NCBI GenBank assembly: GCA_001304215.1
Contig: LJVB01000007.1
Span: 1-35,618 of the forward strand
Direction of reading: 5' to 3'
Length of the DNA: 35,618 bases
DNA from: Acidithiobacillales bacterium SM1_46
GTDB lineage: Bacteria > Pseudomonadota > Gammaproteobacteria > Acidiferrobacterales > Sulfurifustaceae
Under the pieces are notes generated by a model that was not told the DNA's origin, did no database searches, and worked only from the letters and a program-made list of their open reading frames with translations. Of this stretch, positions 7,377 through 15,645 are shown one piece after another (position 1 is the first letter of the stretch; the number at the start of each line of letters is the position of its first letter). The translations under genes and the position numbers were made by a program.

Positions 7377-8035
7377 GCAGACGCCCTTTCCCCCGAACGC
7401 TCACCCGAGCGCTCACCGACCATATTGAGGAACTTGACCGCCGCCATCTCGAGGCTGTCGACGATCTGGGTGGTCTTGGACTGCAAAACCGAATACACCA
7501 GCAGCAGGGGAATCGCGACGATCAGACCGAATGCCGTGGTGTTCATTGCAACCGAGATACTTGAGGACAACAGCTCGGCCTTCTCGGCCGCGGCGGCATT
7601 CGCCACCGCAGTGAACGCCTGGATAAGACCGATAATGGTGCCGAGGAGTCCGAGCAGCGTGGCGATGTTGGCAAACGCCGAGAGGTAGTGGGTGCGGCGC
7701 TCAAGACGCGGCAGAACTTCCATCAGGCCCTCTTCCATGGCCATCTCGATGTCCTCGCGCCGGCGGGCCGAACGCAGCCGTCCAAGCCCGTAGTTCAGGA
7801 TCTTGCAAATCGCGATCTCGGACTTGCCCGCGACGCTCATTGCCTGCTGGAACTTTCCGCCCTGCAGCAACGGCATGAGCTGCTCCCACATCTTGCGGTT
7901 GGTCCCGACCTGGCGACTGAGATAGATGTAGCGTTCGAGTGCGATCGCCGCACCTACCGCGAGCACCAGGGCGATCGGGTACATGAAGAACCCGCCCTCC
8001 TGAAAGAACTTCACGATCATGGTGTACGTCTGCAT
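7373..8035 (-). CDS. MotA/TolQ/ExbB proton-channel family protein
   Basis: A 220-residue inner-membrane protein with the three-helix layout of ExbB/TolQ. One helix lies near the N-terminus (FFMYPIALVLAVGAAIALE), followed by a long cytoplasmic domain with RREDIEMAMEEGLMEVLPRLERR, then two conserved helices (YLSAFANIATLLGLLGTIIG; VAMNTTAFGLIVAIPLLLVY) containing the family Gly- and Thr-rich faces. With the ExbD-like pair it should form a proton-motive-force-driven motor in the inner membrane. The arrangement of one ExbB followed by two ExbD genes matches AglR-AglQ-AglS of Myxococcus. Its start overlaps the previous gene's stop (TAATG) and its end overlaps the next start (ATGA). Confidence 0.92.
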   Translation of the reverse strand: MQTYTMIVKFFQEGGFFMYPIALVLAVGAAIALERYIYLSRQVGTNRKMWEQLMPLLQGGKFQQAMSVAGKSEIAICKILNYGLGRLRSARRREDIEMAMEEGLMEVLPRLERRTHYLSAFANIATLLGLLGTIIGLIQAFTAVANAAAAEKAELLSSSISVAMNTTAFGLIVAIPLLLVYSVLQSKTTQIVDSLEMAAVKFLNMVGERSGERSGERASA

Positions 8036-8373
8036 TACTTTCTCCTCTCTGAAGACGATTTATCCGATACGGCCCTGGCGGGAGCCACCGGTAGTGGCAC
8101 ACTCGCTACGCCCATTAATCCGTGGTACTGCACCTGGCGACGGAACACATCACGATCGACCGGCGCGAGCGCCTCATCGAGCAGTGAGTTCACCGGTTTG
8201 CCGACCAGATCGCCCGGCAGCGGCTTCTTCCAGGGCACGATGTACAGCACTTTCGGCAGCTCACGCGCGCCGAGAATCTGCGTGCCCTCGAGATCCACGC
8301 GATCGGCCGCGGATGCGCCTCCTCCGCCAAGGGCAAACCACGCGGTCACAATCATCAACTGTCGACACTTCAT
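8035..8373 (-). CDS. Small exported protein of the motor operon, unknown function
   Basis: A 112-residue protein with a signal peptide (MKCRQLMIVTAWFALGGGGASA). The ATG at 8373 is chosen over 8439 because a strong AGGAGGTGA ribosome-binding site lies just upstream and the ATGA overlap with the preceding TPR gene is typical of this operon. The mature protein has a conserved-looking core (VDLEGTQILGARELPKVLYIVPWKKP, then DEALAPVDRDVFRRQVQYH) and no recognised domain. Its place between the TPR lipoprotein and the ExbB-like channel suggests a periplasmic part of the same machine. Confidence 0.85.
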   Translation of the reverse strand: MKCRQLMIVTAWFALGGGGASAADRVDLEGTQILGARELPKVLYIVPWKKPLPGDLVGKPVNSLLDEALAPVDRDVFRRQVQYHGLMGVASVPLPVAPARAVSDKSSSERRK

Positions 8374-9011
8374 CCCTTCACCTCCTGCTTCGGCTTCCGC
8401 TCTGCAGCGCGAGTGCGCTGCTGTATGTCGGCCACCCACTTGGTGATCATCGCCGTGTCACCGGGCACAAGCTGCTGGTAGCGCTGATAATAGGCGAGCG
8501 CCTTGTCGGGTTCCTGCAGATAGATGTCCCAAAGAATGCCGAGATTGAGCTGCGCCGGCGCATAGCCGGGATCCATCGCGAGCGACTGCTCATAGGCCTG
8601 GCGGGCCTCCTTGAACTCCCCCTGCTGGCGATGCATTACCCCCAGTACATTATGGTAATCGGCGCGCCGGGGGTTGAGGTCGATCGCCCGACGCATGGTC
8701 TTGATTGCCAGAGGGGCGCGACTGGTCCGATCATAGACCATGGCCAGGTTCGCCACCGGACCCGAAAGACCCGGCTCGCGGGTGGAGACGCGGAGCAGCA
8801 GGCCCTCGGCCTCCTTGTATTGGCCAGCCCGGATCGCTGACAGGGCCGCCTGATAAGCCTGTCTCACATCAGGGCTGACCACGGGGTCTGGCTCAGGGGC
8901 CGCGGCGCGCTTGGTCGTCACGGGAACAGAGATCTCGGGACCGACAATGGCGCAGCCGCTGAGCGCGAGCAACGCCGCGGCGAAGAGCAACCGTAGCCTA
9001 GCGCAGACCAT
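8370..9011 (-). CDS. TPR-repeat lipoprotein
   Basis: A 213-residue lipoprotein. The ATG at 9011, preceded by a GGGGG-type ribosome-binding site, gives a signal peptide ending in LLALSGC (lipid on Cys20). The longer frame to 9137 would begin with 42 non-signal residues inside the upstream gene. The mature part has about four consecutive tetratricopeptide repeats (residues ~55-185), e.g. RQAYQAALSAIRAGQYKEAE, ADYHNVLGVMHRQQGEFKEA and APAQLNLGILWDIYLQEPDK, ending in a charged tail. It overlaps the previous gene by 14 bp. It resembles the short TPR lipoproteins of Glt-type complexes and is likely a scaffold at a membrane surface in the periplasm. Confidence 0.9.
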   Translation of the reverse strand: MVCARLRLLFAAALLALSGCAIVGPEISVPVTTKRAAAPEPDPVVSPDVRQAYQAALSAIRAGQYKEAEGLLLRVSTREPGLSGPVANLAMVYDRTSRAPLAIKTMRRAIDLNPRRADYHNVLGVMHRQQGEFKEARQAYEQSLAMDPGYAPAQLNLGILWDIYLQEPDKALAYYQRYQQLVPGDTAMITKWVADIQQRTRAAERKPKQEVKG

Positions 9012-11787
9012 TGAACACCCCCTCCGACTTCTCGGTCTTGGCGTAGCGTACTGGCCGGAGCTTGGCGAGCGCGCCATAACTCTTCTTGACCCAGTCGTCG
9101 TAGACACCCTGGCGGGCGCGTCGCACGTTGATCTCATGTAGTTCCATGGCCTTCTCCTCGAATGGATAGGCCTGTTCCTCCAGCAAGACGTTGTACTGCT
9201 CCAGCTCGTCGGCCTTCAGATTCTTGGGCCGCTGCGAATCCATTAATGCCTTGCCGAAATCCTGATAGAGCGTTGCCGACTGGTAGGTGGCCGCCGTGCT
9301 GATTTCCGCCACACCGTAACCCGCTGCCACACCATATGCGTCGAACGCTTGCTGCATGCGCTCCTTCTTGAGCTTGAGGTTTTTCTTGAGCGGCTCGACC
9401 AGGCGCACCTGCCGGTAGGCTGCATCGATCGGCTCGGCGAGCACCAGCGCGCTCTTGGCCCCGAGATAGCGCGTACGATCGGTACGCGCGGAACCGCCCG
9501 CCTGCTCGGCGCGCAGCAGCTCCCGCGCCCAGCGCTGGCGGGTGTCGCGCTGGCCGGACTTTTCGCTGATTTCCATCAGGCGATAACGCGCCTCGATCGC
9601 AGGCTCGAGAGGCGTTGGATACTGGCGGATGTAACGCTCGTAGGCGGCCGCCGCATTGTTCTGGTTGCCGGCCTTGTCATAAAGTTCGGCAGCTTGCCAC
9701 AACGAACCGCGCGACAGCTTGACGTCCTTGCCGCTCGCGGCCAGCAACTCGAATGCCGCAGCCGCCTTCAGCGCCTGCCCGCTTTCGAGATAGACCACGG
9801 CCAGTTTCGCCGGCAGCTCCGCCTGCAGGGCGTGCTTCGGATAGCGAACCTTGAAGTCTTCCAGCACGACGGCCGCGCCTTTCCAATCCTTCATTGCGAT
9901 CAAGCTGGCGGCCGCGTCGTACTCCGCGGTTGGTCGTATGGTCGCGTCGGGTACTGCCCGCCCGACACGCAGGAAGTGGTTGGCTGCTTCTCGGTGATTA
10001 CCAATGGCGCGCGCCTGCTCGCCCTGTTTGTAGATCGAAGCGGCCAGGCGTTCCTGGAGCGCCGGCCGGTTCTTGTCCTTTTCCGCGGTGAGCGCGAGCG
10101 CCTGCTGATACGCTGGCTCGGCGCGATCGAAGCTGCCGCGCTCGAATTGCGTGTTGGCCACCACGACCCATGCGGTGCGACGCAGCGCGGGCGTTGCTGG
10201 CGGTGACAATGCGAGCACCCGCTCGGCGACGGTGCGCGCCTGATCGGGGGCATGCAGCGCATAGAGCTGCTCGGCGGCATTGCTTAACACGCCGGGCGCG
10301 CGTGCATCCTGCGGATTGGCGTCGGCGAATCGTAGCGCGCTCTCGATACCACGGCGCTGGGCCACAGTCCGCTCCTTGCCGCTCAGACTCTTCTCGAGCT
10401 GCCCGTAGGAAAGCAGCGCGGCATAACCGGCTTCGGCACTCTTGGCGTGCCGCGGATATTCATAGGCGGTGCGCTCGTATTCGGCTGCCGCCTCGCCAAA
10501 GTGCTTGTCCTCATAAAGCATCTCGCCCAACAGGAAGTTCATTTGCGGCGCCTTCGGATCAGTTCGATAGGACGCAAGATAGGTGCGGTACCAGCGCGCA
10601 GCCTCCTGATAGTCCTCGCGCTTCTTCGATTTCTGCGCGGTTGCGTGATAATGGCGAGCAAGTTCCTCAAGGTGCGTCTTGACCACTGGCTGCACCCTTT
10701 CATACGCCGCCGGGCTGTTCACGCGTCGCCACGCACTGTCGGCACCGTATCGCACAACAAACTCCTTCTTGGTTTCCAGCGCCAAGGAAGCGAATCCCGC
10801 ATTCTTGTAGGCTTCGATCACGCGCGCCTGTAACGCCGGCGATTCCGGGTGCGTGGGGTGACGCCGGGCAAAGGCATTGAAGGTGTCTGCTGCGTCCTTG
10901 GTGCGCTCTTGCTTGATGTACAGCTCACCGAGCTCCTGGTAGACGCGAAATTCATATTGCTTGCGGCCGGCTGGCTGCGCGACGTAGCCAGGGATCGATG
11001 CCGGCCCCTGCAAACTTGCAAGACTCAGGCTCACGACGCGAAACGTATCTTCGACAAGTTCGCGATCGGCACGCGACAGCGTCTCAAACGCCTGACTGGA
11101 TCCGGGGCGCGCGAGCTTTCGGTCGAGCACCTTGAAGAAGCTCTCCAGGCCGTCGTCGAAACGCGCCTGCTTGAAGCGCGCCCAGCCCTGCATGTAGAGC
11201 GCGCGCTCGTAGTACGGCGAGCCCGGGCCTTGCCTCAATACGTCGGCGTAAGCTCGCTCGCCCTCCTCATATTCGCGCATCGTGAACAGAATCTCACCGC
11301 GCCGAAACTGCGCTTCCGGACGATAGGCACTGTCTGGGTAGTCGCGCACTAGCCGATCGAGTACAGCTCGCGATCGTTTGAGATCGCCAGACTGCTCATA
11401 GGCCCGCGACAACTGGTACAGGACCTTGTCGTTGTCGGGATGCTTCGGGAATGCCCGCAGCGACGCTTCATAAGTCGCGATCGCGCCGGCATAGGGATTC
11501 TGTCGACCCTTGGTGGCTCCCGCCGCCGCGCGATCGTCGCCAGCCTCAATTTCCAAATCGCCGATGCGGCGCATGGCATCCGGCCGAAGCGACGCGCGCG
11601 GAGCCGCCTCCAGGAACTTTCGATACGCCAGGATGGCATCTTCGCGGCTGACGCCGCTCGCCCGCTCGCGGCTGATCGGAACCTCGCGACCTTCGAGCGA
11701 CTTGAGCGTGCCACCCTCCTCGGTGGTTGTGGCACACGCGACGAGAAGCGTCGCTACAATCGTCGCCGCGATCGCCCGCCTCTTCAC
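8998..11787 (-). CDS. Large TPR-repeat lipoprotein (929 residues)
   Basis: A lipoprotein (signal MKRRAIAATIVATLLVAC, lipid on Cys18) whose body is almost entirely helical TPR repeats. Recognisable units include AYRKFLEAAPRASLRPDAM, YPDSAYRPEAQFRRGEILF, YIKQERTKDAADTFNAFAR, YEDKHFGEAAAEYERTAYEY and YDKAGNQNNAAAAYERYIRQ. The final ~150 residues are a charged helical domain (KKNLKLKKERMQQAFDAYGVAA and so on). It starts in a 4-bp overlap with the preceding TPR/coiled-coil gene. Long periplasmic TPR proteins of this kind sit between the ExbBD motor and outer-membrane parts in Agl/Glt-like systems, so a structural, peptidoglycan-spanning role is inferred. Confidence 0.9.
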   Translation of the reverse strand: MKRRAIAATIVATLLVACATTTEEGGTLKSLEGREVPISRERASGVSREDAILAYRKFLEAAPRASLRPDAMRRIGDLEIEAGDDRAAAGATKGRQNPYAGAIATYEASLRAFPKHPDNDKVLYQLSRAYEQSGDLKRSRAVLDRLVRDYPDSAYRPEAQFRRGEILFTMREYEEGERAYADVLRQGPGSPYYERALYMQGWARFKQARFDDGLESFFKVLDRKLARPGSSQAFETLSRADRELVEDTFRVVSLSLASLQGPASIPGYVAQPAGRKQYEFRVYQELGELYIKQERTKDAADTFNAFARRHPTHPESPALQARVIEAYKNAGFASLALETKKEFVVRYGADSAWRRVNSPAAYERVQPVVKTHLEELARHYHATAQKSKKREDYQEAARWYRTYLASYRTDPKAPQMNFLLGEMLYEDKHFGEAAAEYERTAYEYPRHAKSAEAGYAALLSYGQLEKSLSGKERTVAQRRGIESALRFADANPQDARAPGVLSNAAEQLYALHAPDQARTVAERVLALSPPATPALRRTAWVVVANTQFERGSFDRAEPAYQQALALTAEKDKNRPALQERLAASIYKQGEQARAIGNHREAANHFLRVGRAVPDATIRPTAEYDAAASLIAMKDWKGAAVVLEDFKVRYPKHALQAELPAKLAVVYLESGQALKAAAAFELLAASGKDVKLSRGSLWQAAELYDKAGNQNNAAAAYERYIRQYPTPLEPAIEARYRLMEISEKSGQRDTRQRWARELLRAEQAGGSARTDRTRYLGAKSALVLAEPIDAAYRQVRLVEPLKKNLKLKKERMQQAFDAYGVAAGYGVAEISTAATYQSATLYQDFGKALMDSQRPKNLKADELEQYNVLLEEQAYPFEEKAMELHEINVRRARQGVYDDWVKKSYGALAKLRPVRYAKTEKSEGVFNGLR

Positions 11788-13676
11788 GGCGGTGCCTCCG
11801 CCGGTGCGTTGCTCGACGCCTGATCATACATCTGCGCAACCGCGAAACGCGCCTGCGTCAGATAGACCGTGGTACGCTCGCGTTGGCGCTCCAGCTCGGC
11901 AACCGCCAACCGGGCGACATGGGCGCCCTGCTCTTCCGCCGCCCGCGCCAGGTCAATTTGCAGACGCGCGATGCGGCGATTCAGCCCCTCAATGCGCGCC
12001 GCAAAACCATCCAACACGATAGGCATGTCTCGCTGCGCCCGCTGCAGACGGGCACGACGATCATCGGAATCGGCGATGCGCTGCTCGACATCCGCAAGCG
12101 AGCGCTTGGTCTCCGCAAGGCGCGGCACATATTCTTCCGACACGTCCCACAGCAACAGTCCCTTCAGGCGCCAGAACTTTTCTGTCAGTGCCGGATCGCC
12201 TGTTCGCTTGATGGCGGCCGACAGTCGATCAAGTCGCGCACGCTGTGCAAGCTGTTTTTCGTCTGCCAGCGCCAGCACATCATCGTTTGCCTCGATGCGT
12301 TTCAGCTCTGCGGCCGCCTGGGAGTAGGCCGTCTTAAGGCGGTCCGTATCCAACTGGCGCTGCGCGCCTAACACGCGTGGCAGCCGCTCTGAATAGGCGC
12401 GTCGGCGGTTGTCGAGCATGTCGCGATAGATGCTGACTTTGTCCTGCCACGCTACGAGATCACGGCGCAGGAACTGCACGTCGCGATAGTTCTTCATGGC
12501 TTCCTGAAAGTCGTGGCTCGCCAACAGGGTGAGGAGATAACGTCCCGCCGGCAGCGCTGGCAGCGCCTGGGGCGACCAGAACCACCCCATTTCCTGCTGT
12601 TCATCACCCCCCAGCTCGATAAGGGCATTGGCTAGCTTGCCGGCACGGACTTCCTGGATCGCCTGATCGAGCCGCCCGAGCTCGTGGCTGTAGCGCGCAA
12701 TGGCGCGTTTGTACTCGGTTAACGACTGTAGTTCGGCGCCGAGCTTGCCGTACGCATACGGCCCTGCGAGCCATGACTCCTGCACGGCCGCATCGAATTC
12801 GTTTCGCCCCTGGAGCTCCAGCCACGGTACCAGCGCGCGGTCATACTGCTCCTGCGCAGCCTGAGCCCAGCCCATCGCCAGCAGCGCACTGGCCGACTGC
12901 AGGCCCTTCAGCCGCACACGCTCCAGATAGTTCCTTGCCGTGATCGGCGTGTCGTTGGCAAGAAAGGAGTAGCCAAGCGCCACGTTTGCCTTGTCGCGCA
13001 ACGATCGGAATTCCTCGGTTCGCACCTTGTTCTTGCCGACTTCTTCAAGGAGCGGCACACCCTGGTCGGGCCGATTCATCTTGATCAGTGCAACACCGAG
13101 GTTGTAACGGCCATACAGACCCCACTCGGTCTTCGGCGAAACCTGCCGTAACAGATCGACTGCCGGCCCATATTCCCCGCGACTCATGTAGAGGTTGGCG
13201 CCGAGGAGAAGTGACTCTTCGTGAAGGCCCTCGGGCAGCGTACCCGCCACGCGCCCGAGCGCGGCATGCGCCTCATCCAGGTACCCACGCGTATAGAAGA
13301 TCTTCGCAAGATAGAACCATGCGCGATCCTGGATTCGTTGCGTTACCGAACCGGATTCCACGAGATCACGGAAGATCTGCTCCGCGGGCAGGTACATTCC
13401 ATAGGAGAGCAACAATCCGCCATGCAGTACGTCTGCATCAAGCTTGTGGTTTGGCATCCGCTCGAACTGCTGCGAAACCTTGAGGCTCGTGAGCGCGGAG
13501 AAGTAGCTTTGCTGATAGAACTGGAACAACACTTCGCCGTAATAGGGATCGCGAACCTCACCCCATTCCTTTGCCGGCTCCTTGGCCGCGCCGGCGGTGT
13601 TGACCAGACTGCAGCACAACAGCACGGACGCCAGTTGGCGCCAGAGTATGCCGGCCTTGCGCGCGGAGCTAACCAT
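11784..13676 (-). CDS. Periplasmic TPR plus coiled-coil protein
   Basis: A 630-residue exported protein with a signal peptide of about 30 residues (LASVLLCCSLVNTAGAA). Residues ~45-290 form TPR-like helical hairpins (LLSYGMYLPAEQIFRDLV, DRAWFYLAKIFYTRGYLDEA, LYGRYNLGVALIKMNRPDQG). A middle region follows with EQQEMGWFWSPQALPALPAG. From about 400 to the end it is strongly charged and heptad-like, with long coiled coils (SLADVEQRIADSDDRRARLQ; GLNRRIARLQIDLARAAEEQ). It starts 6 bp after the preceding gene and ends overlapping the 929-residue TPR gene. No enzymatic motif is visible; a structural role in the periplasmic complex is likely. Confidence 0.9.
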   Translation of the reverse strand: MVSSARKAGILWRQLASVLLCCSLVNTAGAAKEPAKEWGEVRDPYYGEVLFQFYQQSYFSALTSLKVSQQFERMPNHKLDADVLHGGLLLSYGMYLPAEQIFRDLVESGSVTQRIQDRAWFYLAKIFYTRGYLDEAHAALGRVAGTLPEGLHEESLLLGANLYMSRGEYGPAVDLLRQVSPKTEWGLYGRYNLGVALIKMNRPDQGVPLLEEVGKNKVRTEEFRSLRDKANVALGYSFLANDTPITARNYLERVRLKGLQSASALLAMGWAQAAQEQYDRALVPWLELQGRNEFDAAVQESWLAGPYAYGKLGAELQSLTEYKRAIARYSHELGRLDQAIQEVRAGKLANALIELGGDEQQEMGWFWSPQALPALPAGRYLLTLLASHDFQEAMKNYRDVQFLRRDLVAWQDKVSIYRDMLDNRRRAYSERLPRVLGAQRQLDTDRLKTAYSQAAAELKRIEANDDVLALADEKQLAQRARLDRLSAAIKRTGDPALTEKFWRLKGLLLWDVSEEYVPRLAETKRSLADVEQRIADSDDRRARLQRAQRDMPIVLDGFAARIEGLNRRIARLQIDLARAAEEQGAHVARLAVAELERQRERTTVYLTQARFAVAQMYDQASSNAPAEAPP

Positions 13677-13682
13677 GGAATG

Positions 13683-14276
13683 CTACTGCCACTGCTTGAC
13701 GCTGAACTCCGGCTGAAGCTTGCCCGAATCGTCGCGAATCTTCAGCTCGATGTACTTCGGGTCGGTGGTCTTTTCAAAGGTAAGGTTGGTACCGCGCTTG
13801 TAATCGCGCTCGTGCGTACCCTCCCCGGTAAAGAAGGCGACCAGTTCGTGCTTGCCAGTGCGGAGATTGCCGAGATAGAGGCGCTGTACGCCCCCGCGTC
13901 GCAGCGCGGTCAATTCTCGTTCCGTGTACAGATGATTGGTCACCACTTTGTCGTCGATCTTGACCTGAACCGAATCGAGTTTGAAAAACTCCCCAACATC
14001 GAGAGACAGAAACACCGCCAGCTGTGTGCTTGCAGGGAAAAGCAGTTCTTCCTCGAGCACGAACAGGTCACGGTTGAGATCGATAGCTTCCTGCTTGAGT
14101 CCCTGAATACGCCGATCGAGCGACTGAAATTCGGGTGTCGCGCCACTCGCCGCCTTGGGCGTCGCGGATTTCGGCTCCGCGGCATTCACGTTCGCCGCAA
14201 TTCCGGCACATGCCAGCAACATCGCCATGGCGGCGATGCGCACAAGACCCCGACTAATACCAAATATGTGATTCAT
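13683..14276 (-). CDS. Periplasmic protein of unknown function in the motor operon
   Basis: A 197-residue exported protein with a signal peptide (GLVRIAAMAMLLACAGIAANVNA). The ATG at 14276 overlaps the DUF3570 stop as TGATG; an in-frame ATG at 14285 is also possible, and neither has a strong ribosome-binding site. After a low-complexity spacer comes a short coiled coil (FQSLDRRIQGLKQEAIDLNR), then a beta-rich domain (TQLAVFLSLDVGEFFKLDSV; HLYTERELTALRRGGVQRLY; LRTGKHELVAFFTG) that reads like a small Ig-like or binding fold. I cannot name the family. The fixed position between the DUF3570 barrel and the TPR genes suggests an adaptor between outer membrane and periplasmic scaffold. Confidence 0.82.
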   Translation of the reverse strand: MNHIFGISRGLVRIAAMAMLLACAGIAANVNAAEPKSATPKAASGATPEFQSLDRRIQGLKQEAIDLNRDLFVLEEELLFPASTQLAVFLSLDVGEFFKLDSVQVKIDDKVVTNHLYTERELTALRRGGVQRLYLGNLRTGKHELVAFFTGEGTHERDYKRGTNLTFEKTTDPKYIELKIRDDSGKLQPEFSVKQWQ

Positions 14277-15388
14277 CAGTACCATAGCGAGACATAGACC
14301 TGGAGAATGTTGGCATCGAAGGAATACAGCTGTCCGTTGCGGACATCTGTGAAGTCTTTGTAATCGTAGTACACACGGTTGCCGGTGAAATTGAGGCTGG
14401 CACGCCGCTGGTTCTCAGGGTTGCGGTAGAACCACCATGTCCCTTTGATGCCGAGCGCATAGCTGTCGAAGGTGCTGAGTTCCTTGTCGCGGGCCATATA
14501 GGTCTGCGACTGCGTGAAGTTGTCGCTGTAGAATGACGCAGCAGACTGGCTGTAGTAGCGCAGGTTCGCCTCGCCGATCCAGCGAGAACCGAGGTAACGC
14601 TGGTAGGCGACTTCAAGAGTATGTGCCTGGATTTGCCAGGTATCCCAGAAGTAGCGGTAACCCGCTCGCAGTGACGACTTAAGCTGTCCCTCATCGACCG
14701 AGAAACCATATACGCCTCGAAGCGCAAACGCATAGCTGTCCCGGGTTCGCGGATAGTGCTCCGGCACCAGCAAATCGTTCAAACGCGCGGCACGATACGG
14801 ACTGTTGAGGTAGCCATCCTCCAACGTTCCCTCGTAATCCAGATTCAGGACGAAACGCTTCGTTAGAACCTGGGACACGCCGAGACGGTATTGGTACCGA
14901 TTCACCTCATCCATGAAATCTGTTCCGTTGCGCATCACGGTGTCATGTCCAGTGCGGTACCCGAGGCTTACCGTGGTCATCGCGTCAAAGAGTTCGTGCG
15001 CAACCTTGAGTCCAAAGGTGTCCGAAAGGTAGTCGGACTCCTTGCTGTCACTATATGAAAAGCTGACCGTCGTATTGCGCCGCAAATAATCAACACCAAG
15101 ACCGTATTCGTTGCGCTTGTCCTTGTAGGGACTGGCAGTGGTTACGACATCGATGGATGCGCCTGAGACCGCATCACTGTAGTAGGACCCATAAACCGAC
15201 ACCGAATCGCCGATGCTCTTGCGAACCAGCAACGCAGGGCCATTAACCTCCGTTCCGCCGCCGTCGTAGTAGTGATAGGACGCATCCGCGCGATCCTCGG
15301 GCAACACTGCCGCCCGCGCCACCAGGCAGCCGAACGCCGCAAGCCCCAGTCCCACCCACCGAACCCGGCTTCCTCCTGGCTTATGCAT
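14276..15388 (-). CDS. DUF3570 outer-membrane beta-barrel with candidate flavinylation motif
   Basis: A 370-residue protein with a signal peptide (VGLGLAAFGCLVARAA) and a body of alternating amphipathic strands ending in an aromatic residue (ILQVYVSLWY), as expected for an outer-membrane barrel. It fits the DUF3570 family, including the hallmark stretch DAVSGASIDVVTTASPY at residues 72-88. Residues 72-78 (DAVSGAS) match the ApbE target consensus Dxx(S/T)GA(S/T), making Ser78 a candidate for covalent FMN attachment. Upstream neighbours are DUF4266 and TlpA, the usual companions of DUF3570, and apbE lies about 6 kb upstream on the same strand. Flavinylation is an inference from the motif and context. 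Confidence 0.9.
   Translation of the reverse strand: MHKPGGSRVRWVGLGLAAFGCLVARAAVLPEDRADASYHYYDGGGTEVNGPALLVRKSIGDSVSVYGSYYSDAVSGASIDVVTTASPYKDKRNEYGLGVDYLRRNTTVSFSYSDSKESDYLSDTFGLKVAHELFDAMTTVSLGYRTGHDTVMRNGTDFMDEVNRYQYRLGVSQVLTKRFVLNLDYEGTLEDGYLNSPYRAARLNDLLVPEHYPRTRDSYAFALRGVYGFSVDEGQLKSSLRAGYRYFWDTWQIQAHTLEVAYQRYLGSRWIGEANLRYYSQSAASFYSDNFTQSQTYMARDKELSTFDSYALGIKGTWWFYRNPENQRRASLNFTGNRVYYDYKDFTDVRNGQLYSFDANILQVYVSLWY
15155..15175 (-). other. Candidate ApbE FMN-attachment site in the DUF3570 protein
   Basis: These 21 bases encode DAVSGAS (residues 72-78 of the DUF3570 protein). The known ApbE acceptor motif, as in NqrB/NqrC/RnfG-type proteins, is Dgxx(S/T)GA(T/S), with FMN linked through a phosphoester to the last residue, here Ser78. 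The site lies near the start of the barrel. Confidence 0.55.
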
Positions 15389-15417
15389 GCGCTGATGCTC
15401 TACGAAAACGTGACGAC

Positions 15418-15645
15418 TTAGTTGCAGCCACAGCCACCACCGTCACTGAGACCTGCGCCCTGCGCCGCCTCGCGCACTTCGTTCACGTGATCGAGATACG
15501 CGTCCGAAATGGGATCGCGGGAGAAACTCATGAGCGGATCCGCCAACAATTCCCGCTCATAGGGCTTTACCCACGGCTGGATGCTACAACCGCCGAGGGC
15601 GAGTAGGCCTACACAAAAAAGCGCCCGAGAGCGTCGTGTCATCAT
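15418..15645 (-). CDS. DUF4266 lipoprotein with Cys-rich C-terminus
   Basis: A 75-residue lipoprotein. The signal peptide ends at LLALGGC (lipid on Cys20), followed by the DUF4266 core (WVKPYERELLADPLMSF, then DHVNEVREAAQGAG) and the characteristic C-terminal GGGCGCN. The start overlaps the TlpA stop by 4 bp (ATGA), and a DUF3570 gene follows after 29 bp. The two closely spaced cysteines at the extreme C-terminus could be a thiol pair serviced by the neighbouring TlpA, or a metal or cofactor site. The family function is not known to me. Confidence 0.9.
   Translation of the reverse strand: MMTRRSRALFCVGLLALGGCSIQPWVKPYERELLADPLMSFSRDPISDAYLDHVNEVREAAQGAGLSDGGGCGCN

Noticed and set aside
13221-14297. 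Long plus-strand open frame (358 codons) opposite the TPR and unknown periplasmic genes
   Set aside because: It is antisense to two well-supported coupled genes, and its sequence shows no recognisable domain; GC-rich DNA often leaves such open antisense frames.
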